Shown: piece after piece, positions 36,062 through 47,279 of the stretch
Layout: each line of letters begins with the position of its first letter
How positions within the stretch are numbered: position 1 is the first letter of the stretch
Source of the DNA: Buxus sempervirens
Lineage: Eukaryota; Streptophyta; Magnoliopsida; Buxales; Buxaceae
Reading direction: 5' to 3'
Length of the DNA stretch: 64,000 nt
Assembly (NCBI GenBank): GCA_947561395.2
Contig: OX387189.1
Span: 19,592,329 to 19,656,328 of the forward strand
The notes under the pieces: model-generated
The model's input: only the letters and a program-made list of their open reading frames with translations
What the model was told of the DNA's origin: nothing
The model's database searches: none
Program-made: the position numbers and the translations under genes

Positions 36062-36102
36062 ATCTCTGCAACAATCCTTATTCTGAAGTTTGGAATATCA
36101 CT
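36062..36102 (-). pseudogene. Ulp1 gene, last exon, proximal half
   Basis: Begins after an acceptor TTTTGAATAG and reads SDIPNFRIRIVAE before LTR 3 interrupts it. Confidence 0.7.
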
Positions 36103-36190
36103 CTATTCAAAAATAACAAAACTATATTAATACTGTGTTCATTCGTAGGTTTTGAAAACACAACTAAATAAAGTAGAAGTTGTAATGTAC

Positions 36191-36263
36191 CTGCATCAAT
36201 TCAGTGCAAAGTTTTCCTCTCCTGTAATCGGCGAACTTCATGGCGAAAACTCCACAGTCATTG
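36191..36263 (-). pseudogene. Ulp1 gene, catalytic cysteine exon
   Basis: Between acceptor TTTTGTAG and donor GTACAT it reads NDCGVFAMKFADYRRGK and CTELMQ. NDCGVF is the hallmark C48 motif with the nucleophile Cys at 36254-36256. The exon is intact in frame. LTR K sits in the intron just upstream of it, 36 bp away. Confidence 0.85.
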
Positions 36264-36559
36264 CTACAAAAGATGCGTTTACAAGTTAATACTATAAATG
36301 TAAAACCCCGACCTGGATTATATCTTAATTATTTAGTTTAATTTTCTAAAGTAGGATTATTAGACTAATTAAGTACTTGTGTTATGAAGATAAGGTAGAT
36401 GTGGATTATACTTGAGGATTTAGGGAAATCAAATTGAACCTTATGAAGGTTATTAAGGTAAGCTTAGTTAATGTTATTTCTCAATTTCAATTGTCTAAGA
36501 CACTCTCCAATTAGTTTTAGTGAATTGGAAATCAAATTCTGAAAAATTAGAGTTAAGTG

Positions 36560-37365
36560 TACCTAAAGTACCCCATAAGAATACTGAAAGTAACTCATAA
36601 GTATACCCCAAGGTACCTCTCAAATGTACCTAAAGTACCTTCAAAGTATACCCAAGGTACCCCAAAGTATACCCCAGGTACCCTTCCGAATAACACTAGA
36701 GTACACCCATGTATCACTCAAGGTACCACCCAAGTACACCCATGTATCACTTTAGGGACCACCCAAGCATACCCAAAGTACACCCAAGGTACCACCCAAG
36801 TACACCTATGCATTACCCAAGGTACCACCGAAGTACTACCTAAAGTACCCCAAGTGTTACCCAAAGTATCCCCTTGATTTACCTAAGGTACCCCCATGTG
36901 TTTGCCTAAGGTACCACTTTGTTTTACCTAAGGTACCCCACTGTTTTACTTAAAGTAGCCCTTGTTTTACCTAAAATACCCCATTGATTTACCTAAGGTA
37001 CCCTTATGTGTTTGCCTAAGGTACCCCTTTGTTTTATTTAAGGTACCCCACTGTTTTACTTAAAGTACCCCATTGTTTTACCTAAAGTACCCCCTTGATT
37101 CACCTAAGGTACCCCTTTGTTTTACCTAAGGTACTCCACTGTTTTACTTAAAGTACCTCCTTGTTTTACCTAAGGTACACCCCCTCATATAAGTAAGGTA
37201 CCCCTCTTGTGCTAATTAAGGTACACCCCCAAGTTTACCTAAAGTATACCCCCTTAAGTAACTAAGGCAAACCCCCTTAAAACACGAAGGTATCCCTCAA
37301 ATAACACTAAGGTACCCCCACTTAACACTAAAGTACCCCCTGGTATACCTTAGGTACATCCTAGG
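36560..37365 (+). repeat. GGTACC-core minisatellite inside LTR K
   Basis: About 35 degenerate units with core TAAGGTACCCC or TAAAGTACCCC, C-rich on plus. From about 36872 to 37190 a higher-order repeat appears. A block of about 110 bp made of five sub-units (TTGATTTACC-, GTGTTTGCC-, TTTGTTTTACC-, ACTGTTTTACTT- and TTGTTTTACC- types) recurs in the same order. It lies in the U3 part, upstream of the TATA box at 37421. Confidence 0.85.
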
Positions 37366-38904
37366 AAAAAGTTGAATAAAAGCTTTGTTTATGGGCAGAT
37401 TTGAAAGACCAAAAGTTGGGTATATAAAAGGATGCCCTAACTAAAATATCTAGTGTTTTTGAGAACTCTTCCTTGTTTTGGACATATAGAACAAGGAGAA
37501 GAGTGGGAGTTTGCTTGAAAGCTTCAAGAAGAAGGAGAAGAAGAGGAGAGTTTGAAGAGAAGTTGTGCTTCTCCATTAAATAGGTAAGTAGCAAATTCTT
37601 CAAAACAAAATGTATTACAAAAATTCGTATTCTCTCTCTAGAGTTTGATTTACTTGAAGAAATGATCTTGTATGTTGGTTTTGCTTCTAAAATTCGTAGG
37701 GTTTTGGTTGTAAAACAATCTTGTTTAGTTTTTTACTGATTTGCTATGGATTTCCAACTTGTATTGATAATATTTCAGATTAAGGTTTGAGTTTGACATT
37801 TTGAATGAAGTTTCATGTGTTGGATTTGTGTTCATGAGGATTTGACATGGATTCCTGTTTTGGAAAGTATTTTTGAGTAAGTTGGGATGTTTTATGATCA
37901 TCACATTTGATGTTGGAAAGGTTGGAAATGATTTATATAAGTTTTGTATTGAAAATAGCCAAAATATTTCAAAAACCCAACCTGGCGATTAATCCTGAAA
38001 ATGGGCAATTAATCCTAAGCCACAACCCCAAAATCAGTCTTTGTTATCCTAATCACGAATCAGGATTAGTCTCAGTGACTAATTACGAGCTTGGGCACGT
38101 GAACGTCCATTTCGATTTGGTTGAGCGCCCGAACGTTGGCTTTGCTTTTAACCCGGACGTGCGAACGTCCATCTTGAACACCCGAACGTCAAGGCTAATC
38201 GCCCCTGGGCGATTAATCCAAGAGCTAATCGTGGGTGTCGTTTTTGACAGTTCTTTACCATTTTCTTCCCCAGCCCTTTCCCAAATAACCTAAGCCTCCT
38301 ACATAGCACCCTTATTATGTGAAAGACATTTTAAGTAAATGTCCTGTGTATTTATGTCTCTATTTACTTAAGTCTTTACATGTAAATAAGGTTTTACCCC
38401 CCATTTGGAACCATTAAAAATACTTTTAAGGCCCAATTCCAACCAATGAAAAGTCAATTTTCCAATTCATGCCTAAATTTCCAGTTTGACACGATTTTCA
38501 CCAAAAACCACTTTTTGAGTTTGATACCTGAATGAGTGATTTAGAAGCCCATAAAATTCCAGAACATTTGTCTACCCTTCATTAGACTACAACCAGAAAT
38601 TGAGCCCGAAACTCCTCGTAGATTTGTTTAGAAAAATCATATACCCCAAAAGTCAATGTTTTTAACCAGACTTGGAATATTTTTGAGGTCCAAAACTTTT
38701 TGTCTCAAAATCTATTGATTTTTGGTATGGTGATTTATTTGGGATTCCTAAGATCATCCTACTCACCAAAAATGTGTTTTAAGGATTTTATGACATTTGT
38801 CTTGGTTGAATTATGATTTATGAAAGCGCGATTGAAAAACTCTTATATGATTTGACAAGGCTCATGGCCTATGGTTTTATTGGTGGTGGATGAAGAATTC
38901 CACT

Positions 38905-39115
38905 TGGCATATGTTATGAATAGGCAGTGTAGAGGTTACTCCGCTTGGCCTTGATTCATCGGGCAGCGTAGAGGCACTCCGCTTGGCCTTGATTCATCAG
39001 GTAGAGCAGAGGTTATTCCGCTTGGCCTTGATTCATCAGGTAGTGTAGAGGTTACTCTGCTTGGCCTTGATTCATCGAGTAGTGTAGAGGTACTCCGCTT
39101 GGCCTTGGTTTGAAC
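38905..39115 (+). repeat. 38-39 bp tandem repeat in LTR K
   Basis: Five or so units of the theme CCTTGATTCATCGGGCAG then CGTAGAGGTTACTCCGCTTGG. The series is continued at 44865-44967, past the nested LTR C. Confidence 0.85.
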
Positions 39116-39870
39116 ATTGGTTTTACTCACTGATTTGAATGGTTTGTGTAGACACCTGATTTTTGCACCCCTAAAATGAAGAGAATAAAAAGTCAAACCT
39201 TGAGGGGGTCAAAAAGTTGACTTTTTGATCAGGTATAAATTAACCACCAAACTTTATACCATTGGAAAGAGGACTTCGATACGATTCTAACGCAACTGAG
39301 TTTGCTCAAATCGAAGTTCGGATAAAGAAGTTATGGGCTGGTCAAATATGGAAATAGAAGAAATCGGCTTTTTGCAAAACTCCAAATTAGCTGCTCAATT
39401 GGACATTAGCAGAAAGAGCACATCGACACGACTCCAACGCAACTGAGTTTGCTAGAATCGGAGTCCCGGATAAGGAGATATGAGCAAAATTGGCTCCGGG
39501 ATGCGACTTTGCACTTTTGTTAAAAAGCCCAAATTTGCTACCAAACTCTAGCTCAATAGATAGAAGATTTCAATCTGATTCTAACACCACTAAGTTTGCT
39601 GAAATCGGATATCAAATGAGAAAGTTATGAGCAGTCAAAAATCTCGGAAAATCTGCACATGTGGCAAGATTGAAGAAAGGACAATAAAAATCTAAGAATA
39701 AAATAATAATATTGTGTAAATATCTAACAATTAAATTAAATCAAAAATAAAATGGAAAATAGAAAACACATATGCGTTTTTTGACCAAAAAAAATCTTAA
39801 GAATAAAATAATAATAAAACCTAAAGAATCTAAAAATTAAAATAAATAAAAATAAAACAAAAAATAACAA

Positions 39871-40018
39871 CCACACATGGAAGGTGTGGATAAGGGTGAT
39901 GTTTTGGAAGGATAAGAATGAGAGAATTAAATTTTAGTTACCTTGTTTATGAAATTAAAATTTAGACACAAAATGTAACTAAAATTTATTTTTGGTTCAT
40001 TTTTTTAACTATAAAAGG
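39871..40018 (+). promoter_or_regulatory. TATA box and upstream hairpin, LTR C
   Basis: Arms CCACAC (39871-39876) and GTGTGG (39884-39889) with a 7-nt spacer lie about 120 bp upstream of TATA (40009-40018). It is the shortest hairpin of the set, and alone would not stand out. Confidence 0.45.
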
Positions 40019-41854
40019 GGGGCCACCCCCATTCCAAACACAACACACCCCTCCCTTCTCCCCCTTTTGCTCTCTCCCACTTCACTCACCCTCTCCATTC
40101 TCTCTTCCTCCTTGATCTCCACTCAAGAGAGGCTGGCCCCCTTAAGCCCTCTTCCTCTCCTTCCTTGACTTTCCCACGTCCAACCCCTGCCCAAACTCTG
40201 TCCCACTCAAAACCAAAACCCAAAATACCCTTGGATTGCACCATTCCCCTTCACATTTCATCCCTTTCAATTCAAGAGTGAGGAATCCCTTTTCATTCCG
40301 TTCTTGGAAATTCACCGGAGTGCGGAAGCGCTGCTGAAATTCTCGGAGAATCACGACATCACCAAATCAAAGAAGTAATAGTGTGGTAACTCTTCCAGCA
40401 ACTTCTTCTTCAACATATATGTGAATTTTCTTATTTAAACAACTTTGAACTCCTCTTATTCAACTACCTTGCTACTAACTCGTTTGCTTCACTTTTGTCG
40501 GAGTCCTCCCGTACAAATGAATGTCTCTTTATGAAAAAGGAAGAGAGTGGATCAGTAAAACAAGCAAAAGAAAGAGAATATGAGAACTAACATATTTGAT
40601 TGATTTCATTTGCTACTGCAAGAGGGATTTGACCTCTTTAAAATCTCTAATGTAACCCTATCTTATTCCCTCTTTCCTTTCTCTTGTTGCACAACTGGAA
40701 AGTGACTTAACCCAATGAAGAAGAATGGAATCTTATTCCATATCAAAGCATCGGACAAAAGGAGGATTTGAAGGCAATTGGGGGTGTGCGTACCTAATTT
40801 CGGTCGCACGACGAGGCGCATGCAAAATGATGCGTGCCTCGGGTTTGTTTGGAGTCGCCACTGCCTGATGGGGTGCAGGCAGACACCTGGGTGCCTATTT
40901 TTGTCTATTTAGGCTTGGTCTGCGGCTTGAGATTCTAAGCAAGTTCTCTGTTACGGTCCGGGGAAGTTCGTAGACACCCTGGTCCGCCCCGTCAAAAGAC
41001 GGGTCCCATAGGATTCCTTGGTTTGAGTCAACTTTGGTCTCTCACTCACCCGATTCCTATTCCAGCATTTAATTTGGTTGAGTCTGGCGGGACCGCCAAA
41101 GTGGTGTGGGTGCCTTTACTTGATTTTATCTTTCTTAGCTTAAAGTGATGTGAGTCGGATTAGGCAGGCCCCGTTGGAAGGCCTGCGGATCCCTTGGTGG
41201 GCTTGGTTAAGCCCACGTATCCCCTGGTGGGCCTCAGTCTAGCCTGGGAAGCCTTTTGGGCTTGGTTCAAATGAATTGATTTTATTTAATGGTTCGAGTT
41301 TGATTAAATTTGATTTGCATGCAAAAAATGAGTTTGGATTGCTTTGTGGGCCCGTGAGTGGGCTGTAACAGTGGGTTGTCAAGTGATTTTAGATTATCTT
41401 GGTTAACTGTGCCAAAATGGGCCAGGCCTTGGGCTTGGGGCCCTTTACTTGGGCTTGGGCTTGAAAACCCAAGGCTTCCTGAGTTAGGGTTTGGAAACCC
41501 TAAGTTGGTTCGATTTAATGGGTTTTAGCGGGCCCGATCGGCCCTACCCGCAGTCTCGACCAAACCAAGCCTAGATCTAAACATACATGCTGCCCCAGTT
41601 GGGCTTTGGTGGGCCTCCAATGGTGTGGCCCACTCATTCGGTTAAATTTATCTTGATTTATCAAAAAAAGTTTGTCGGGCTTGGTGGGCCCCATTGGAAG
41701 GCCCACCGGGAATCAATTTGGACCGGGTCGGTCCATGGCTCATCTTGGGTTTCCGGGTGACCCAGAAACCCTTCTGGTTCATCTGGATTGATCAAACAAA
41801 CCAAAAAATTAGCACAATATCACAAAATTAGCAAAAATGCAGTCTAGTAGTGTA

Positions 41855-41956
41855 GCCGGCCTGAGATGCCAGTTACACATAAGGGTCAGTGTATCCGGCA
41901 TCTTTAGCCAGCTACGAATAAGGCTCTGTTGATCCGACCTGAGTTGCCGGATCAAC
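41855..41956. promoter_or_regulatory. Hairpin cluster 2 of LTR D
   Basis: The clearest hairpin has arms GTTGATCCGAC (41928-41938) and GCCGGATCAAC (41946-41956), one mismatch, with loop CTGAGTT of 7 nt. Weaker related ones (TAGCCGGC, TATCCGGC and TAGCCAGCTA half-sites) precede it. Confidence 0.6.
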
Positions 41957-43241
41957 ATACAGAAGCCTTTTTTGGATTTTTCAAAGGGGGTTGGGTTTTT
42001 AGGCCCCTTGGGGTGTTCCAGGGATTGTGTGGGCTCCTGTGTGAGCCCACGTTGGTCCAGGTGAGAGCCACTTGGCTCTCTTCTTGATGTTTTGAAAATT
42101 AAAGGGAGGAGATGGTGGCTGGGGCTTGCCTCCTCCTCTTTTCTGGACCCACTTGATGCACAAACAAGGACTCAAGTGTCCCTGACTTGGGTTCCTTTTT
42201 CTTCTAAAAGATCCACCATTATCCTACATAAAATAGTAAGCGAAGTGGAGCATCCACAAACATGCTTCAAGTAAACAAAAACCCAATCCAGCCCCATGGA
42301 ACATGTGCAAAAAGGGGGGACTGACTTTTCATGGCCAAAACAGCAACTAAACATGAGTTATAACCCTAAGTGAACATATGCAAAAGTAAAGAAAAACAAG
42401 CAAGCTTAAAGCTATGATCCTATCCAAATGAGTAAAGGAACATATATCACCCATCCCTCCTATTATAACCATATGCACCCAACTCACACATCTAACTAAA
42501 AAGTGTCTAAAGAAGGGAATAGGGGGGATTAAATTGGGATACAATAGATGATCATGCTAAGGGGAACATGCTCCCCCACAAATAATTAAAACAAAACTCA
42601 AAATAGCAACTTAATGGGGCTAAAAATGAGATGGGCTCTCTCTTACCCTTATAGACCTCCACATTACCAAAAAAAGAGAAGAAAAGGCATGCAAATGGAC
42701 ATCTATACCAGACTTATGCTAGGGAAAAGACAATATTAGAAAACTTTTTAGAAAAATCTCATTATAATATATATGCAACACAACATGATGGGGAGTCTCA
42801 CCTTGAGGTTGGAATCCTCTTTGAGGGTGTGCTTGAGTTACTTTGTGACACCACAGTCCTGGGGCAGCACCTCCTCCTCTCCAAATGATCTCCAAGATCT
42901 CCTTCTTCTCACTTGAATGTGGTGGAGAATGGTGGTGGAGGGCTTAGGAAGCCATGAAAAGAGCTTGGGAGAGAAGAACAATGGGCTAACAAAAATGTGC
43001 TCTCCCCCTAATGCATCCCACCTCCTCCCCTTTTATAGGAGAGGTTGCTTAAGGGTTAAGAAAGACCAATTTTTAAATATTTTTATCAAAAGTGACCTTT
43101 TTATTGTTATTTCTTACTTGTGACTTATTACTTTTTACTTAATGGTTAAGAAAGACTCTTTTGTTAATATTTTTTACTTAGGGGTTAAGAAAGACTCTTT
43201 TTGTTAATATTTTTGTTTACTTAAGGGTTAAGAAAGGGGAC

Positions 43242-43270
43242 GTCCACGTGGCGCAGTTTGCCACGTGGAC
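43242..43270. promoter_or_regulatory. 11-bp hairpin with G-boxes upstream of TATA, LTR D
   Basis: Arms GTCCACGTGGC (43242-43252) and GCCACGTGGAC (43260-43270) are perfect with loop GCAGTTT. Each arm holds CACGTG, the G-box bound by plant bHLH and bZIP factors. It lies about 205 bp upstream of the TATA box in the LTR sense. Confidence 0.65.
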
Positions 43271-43904
43271 AGTTTATTTTTGACCAAGGATTGCCCATAA
43301 CTCTCTCATTTGAGCTCCGATTCTGGCAAACTCAGTTGCGTTGGAACCGGGTCGACATCCTCTATCCACTGAGCTAGAGTTTAGCAACAAATTCGAGTTT
43401 TTTAGCAGAAGCGCCGAGTCGCGTCCCGGAGCCAATTTTGCTCATATTTCCTTATCCGGGACTCCGATTCCAGCAAACTCAGTTGCGTTAGAATCGTGTT
43501 GAGATGCTCTTTCTGCTGGTATCAAATGGGGTAGCTGATATGGGGTTTAGCAGAAAGTCAATTTTTGCTTTTCTCAGATTTGACCAGTCCATAACTTCTT
43601 CATTTGGACTTCGATTTGAGCAAACTTAGTTTCATTAGAATCGTATCGGAATCCTCTTTCCAATGGTGAGAAGTATGGTGACTGATTTGCACCAGATAAA
43701 AAAGTCAACTTTTTGACTTTCTCAAGTTTGACTTTTCAATTAAAATTTCATTTTCTGCATTTTGGGAGGTGCAAAAATGAGGTGCTTACAGGGGGCATTT
43801 ACACTACTATAGAAATGTTGCAAACCTCAATGGATGTCGCTGGACCTCCCAAGAAGATAACCAGAATGATCCCCGGTGAAATCGACTCAAAAATAGCAAA
43901 TTCG

Positions 43905-44010
43905 GACGAAAACCGCATACTCAGTGCAGTCTGGCCATGACCGCACTTGATATGCGGTCTGGTTCGAACCGCAGTACATATGCGGTTCAGGTCAAATTGC
44001 ATAGTAAGTG
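43905..44010. promoter_or_regulatory. Hairpin cluster 2 of LTR C
   Basis: Two perfect hairpins: GACCGCA (43939-43945) with TGCGGTC (43953-43959), loop 7; and GAACCGCA (43966-43973) with TGCGGTTC (43981-43988), loop 7. Half-sites AACCGCA and GTGCGGTC lie on either side. Confidence 0.65.
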
Positions 44011-44864
44011 CGGTCACATTTAAAAATAGCTAAAAAATTGATTTTTTTGGGCCCGGTTGGACCAGATCCGACCCAAACCAGCCTAACCTGACCTAATAAG
44101 TTATTTGAGTTATCTTTAGCTTTTTTATGGACTGTGGGGCCTAGATGGGCCCACCAAGACCCCCTGGGCCCACCTAAGTGGCCCACCATTGACTGGCCCA
44201 CACCAGACCCACTTTCAACAAATGGGCCCAAGGCCATGGGCATATTGGCTATCGGGCCTAATCTAAGCCCACCAAGCCCTTTACATATTTAATTAGTAAA
44301 TAATATAAACCAAAAGGGTTACCCAATAACCCTGCTGGGCTCAAGTCCAACCTTGGCAATCCACGGGTCTTCCAATGGAACGCGTATCTGACACACCTAA
44401 CCTAAATAAAAGATAAAAATAAAATAAAAGGGACCCACACCTCTAGAGGGCCCCACCAGACCAAAAAGTGGCATGCTGGTCTAGGAAAGGTGAAACTGAC
44501 TCAAAAACCAGGGAGACTCGAGGGACCTGTCAAACCGACGGGGTGGGCCGGGGTGTCTTCGGACTTCCCCTAACGTAACCGAGGACTTATCTAGATCTCT
44601 AATAAGCCGCAGACTAGACTTAGACCTGGATAGGCAATCCTTGTGTCTGCTTGCACTTCTCAGGCAGTGGCGACTTCGAAAGTCCCGAGGCACGCACGAA
44701 CTCCATGTGCTCCCCGTGTGCAATCTAGATTTTTTAGGTGCGCACAGTTTGGTGTGAGTTGTGAATCGTCTAATTAGACGTTGTTCTTAGTGTGGATCCA
44801 CAGTGAGTCTAGTTCATGTGTTGGTGGTGGCTTGTTAGCCTTAATGTCCTTGTCCATCTATTGT

Positions 44865-44967
44865 GATTCATTGGGCAGTGTAGAGGTTACTCCACTTGGC
44901 CTTGATTCATCGGGCAGTGTAGAGACACTCTGCTTGACCTTGATTCATCAGGTAGTGTAGAGGTACT
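44865..44967 (+). repeat. 38-39 bp tandem repeat in LTR K, continued
   Basis: Further units of the 38905-39115 repeat, ending at GAGGTACT where LTR E inserted. Confidence 0.85.
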
Positions 44968-45567
44968 TGTAGACACCTGATTTTTGCACCCCCGAAATGA
45001 AGAAAAGGAAAAGTCAAACCTTGAGGGGGTCAAAAAATTGACTTTTTGATTCAAGTGAATTTGGCCATCAAACTTCATCTCATTGAAAAGAGCATTTCGA
45101 CACGACTTCAACGCAACTAAGTTTGCTGGAATCGGAGTCTAGATGGGAAAGTTATGAGTTGGTCAAACTTTTGGGGAGCGAAAAGTTGACTTTTTGGTCG
45201 ACCCCAATTCAGCTGTCCAAAGTAATCCCAATGGATAGGTGGTTTCGAGCTGATTCCAACGATACTAATTTTGCTGAAATCGGACACCAGATGAAGAAGT
45301 TATGGGCAGTTGAAGTTTCAAGAAAATTGTCTGTTTGGCAGAATAGCAGCAAAAAAGCAAAATGAATTAACAAAATCAATAAAAGACATTTAATAAAACA
45401 TATCTTAATATTTTAAACATTTAAATAAAAAGTGTCTTAGTATTTTAATAATATAATCATAAAGAATCTTTGATTTTTTAATAAAATATTAAGAAAATCG
45501 GATAAAAATCTTTAATTAAATCAAATTGAATAAAAGATTTCAGATCTGGCATTTAAAAAACGTGCTT

Positions 45568-45716
45568 AACCGCACTTGAAGTACGGTTTAGTCTGAACCA
45601 TGCTTCAAATATGGTTTTGATTTTCTAGAAGGTGGACGCGTGTCTTGTACGGCGACAGCTGGCAGATTTGCGCAGATTTGCACGTGTTGAATGCCAACCG
45701 CACTTAAAGTGCGGTT
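45568..45716. promoter_or_regulatory. Hairpins upstream of TATA, LTR E
   Basis: AACCGCACTT (45696-45705) and AAGTGCGGTT (45707-45716) form a perfect 10-bp palindrome around one base. AACCGCAC (45568-45575) and GTACGGTT (4581-88 of the same hundred, i.e. 45581-45588) match at seven of eight. The distance to TATA is about 180-320 bp. Confidence 0.65.
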
Positions 45717-46493
45717 TTTGATTTTTTAGTGCAAGCTGGCCCCCCTTGTCCCCTGCATGTTCCCTCTCCTTCCCTTCGACGTTTTACACGTCCACACCTT
45801 GTCGAAGTCCATCTAGCCCAGAGAAATACCCATTTTACCCCTAAAGTGCTGCTTCAGCTCTCCCTTCCCATCCTTTTCATTCTTTTTAACATATAAATCA
45901 GCGAACCCCTTTTCAACTCAATTCAAGAAATCCACCGTAGTGCCGAAGCGCTGCCGAACTCATTCGGAAGGGCAATAACACACCAAAACAAGCAATTGAT
46001 CATACTGTAAGTATTTCTATAGTTTTATATTTAACAAAAGTGAATTATAGTTATGTTAACATGTTTCAAATTCTCCCTTTCCATGCTTTATTTTACCATA
46101 TTGTTTCTAATCCGTTTGTTACATGTTGAATGTCGCGAGAATAAGGGCGGCAATTTTCGTAAAAAGGAGAAGAGTACCTTTAAGTTAAAATGGACACTTT
46201 AATTAAGCTAATTTAACTAACCCCTTTTATTTGTTACCAAAGATTGGTTCATCCCTTTTGAAGATCTATTACACCCCTGTAATTTTCCCTTTTTCCTTTC
46301 TTGAGAATGGCTGCAAGTGACTACAAAAGAGATAGGTTTTTGTGAAGAATGGAAAGACAAAGAAAAGTGGCTTTCCAAGCCAAATGGAACAAATGGAGCA
46401 ACAGGAACTCCTACAGAAGTTGCCGGAATCCCCAGGAGACTAATCAAACTGATTCAGAGCGAAATCGGAACAAAACTGCAAGTTCGGGAGACA

Positions 46494-46550
46494 ACCGCAT
46501 CTACAGAGCGGTTTGGGCAGAACCGTACAATAAGTGCGGTCAAATTAAGA
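46494..46550. promoter_or_regulatory. Hairpin cluster 2 of LTR E
   Basis: Half-sites AACCGCA, GAGCGGTT, AACCGTAC and GTGCGGTC are arranged in alternating orientation, using the same AACCGC/GCGGTT arm as cluster 1 of this LTR. Confidence 0.5.
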
Positions 46551-47279
46551 AATTGGTTTAAAATTTGATTTTTCGGACCGGATGGACTTGACCCGACCCG
46601 AACCGGCTTGAACGAATCTTTTAGATGTCTTGGGCTATTTTAAGCCCATTTGTGGACTGTGGACCTAAATAGATCCATCAAGGCACCTTGGGCCCACTTG
46701 TGGGGCCCACCTTTGACTGGCCCAAACCAGGCCCGTTTTCAACAAACGGGCCCAAGGCCATTTGACCCTTGGCTAATGGGCCAAGTCCAAGCCCAATAAG
46801 CCCTTAATATTCCTAAATAATTTAACAAATAATCAAAAAAGGGTTACCCAATACCCCTACTGGGCCCCAAGCCCAACCTTGGCAACCCATGGGTCTTCCA
46901 ACGAGACTCGTACCCGACCCAGTTCATCTAATAAAAAGATAAAATAAAATAAAAAGGGGCCCAAACCATCAGAGGGTCCCGCCAGACCAAACAAAGTGGC
47001 ATGCTGGTCTAGGAAGGGTGAAATTGACTCAAAAACCAGGGAGACCCGAGGGACCCGTTAAACCGACGGGGCGGGCCGGGGTGTCTTCGGACTTCCCTGG
47101 ACGTAATCGAGGACTTAGCTAGAACTCTGAAAAGCTGTAGACTAGACTTAGACCCGGATAGGGCAATCACCGTGTCTGCCTGCACCTCTCAGGCAGTGGC
47201 GACTCCGAAAGTCCCGAGGCACGCACTCCCACGTGCGCCCCGTGTGCGATCTAGTCCAGATTTAGGTGCGCATAGTACT

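Larger units (their letters stand above)
40785..43790 (-). mobile_element. Solo LTR, family 1 (LTR D), nested in C
   Basis: The plus strand begins TGTGCGTACCT and ends ATGAGGTGCTTACA. The flanks GGGGG (40780-40784 and 43791-43795) are a perfect TSD. Length 3006 bp, minus strand. The minus-strand TATA box TATAAAA is at about 43031-43037. It lies inside LTR C, which lies inside LTR K, which lies inside the Ulp1 gene. Confidence 0.9.
39147..44746 (+). mobile_element. Solo LTR, family 1 (LTR C), containing LTR D
   Basis: Begins TGTAGACACCTGATTTTTGC and ends TTTTTAGGTGCGCACA. The flanks GTTTG (39142-39146 and 44747-44751) are a perfect TSD. Without D and its TSD copy it measures 2589 bp. A TATA box CTATAAAAGG is at 40009-40018. 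The 3' part holds the GGCAGTGGCGACTTCG block and a GTCAAACCGACGGGG block. No retroelement genes. Confidence 0.9.
44968..47274 (+). mobile_element. Solo LTR, family 1 (LTR E)
   Basis: Begins TGTAGACACCTGATTTTTGC and ends TTTAGGTGCGCATA. The flanks GTACT (44963-44967 and 47275-47279) are a perfect TSD. Length 2307 bp. A TATA box TATAAATC is at 45892-45899. Its ends and 3' part are close to LTR C. No retroelement genes. Confidence 0.9.

Noticed and set aside
36557-36877. Thr/Tyr/Pro-repeat protein in the LTR K array
   Set aside because: It is a translation of the GGTACC minisatellite. No start context, and units vary in length, breaking the frame.
20742-37365. CRISPR array from short regular repeats (GGTACC arrays)
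   Set aside because: Units are degenerate, contiguous and without unique spacers, and the DNA is plant nuclear.
38936-39196. Minus-strand protein with repeated LPDESRPS motif
   Set aside because: It is a by-product of the 38-39 bp tandem repeat in LTR K. A 39-bp unit keeps one frame open by chance.
39147-44746. A full-length LTR retrotransposon with C and D as its two LTRs
   Set aside because: C and D are in opposite orientation, each has its own perfect TSD, and no gag-pol lies between them.
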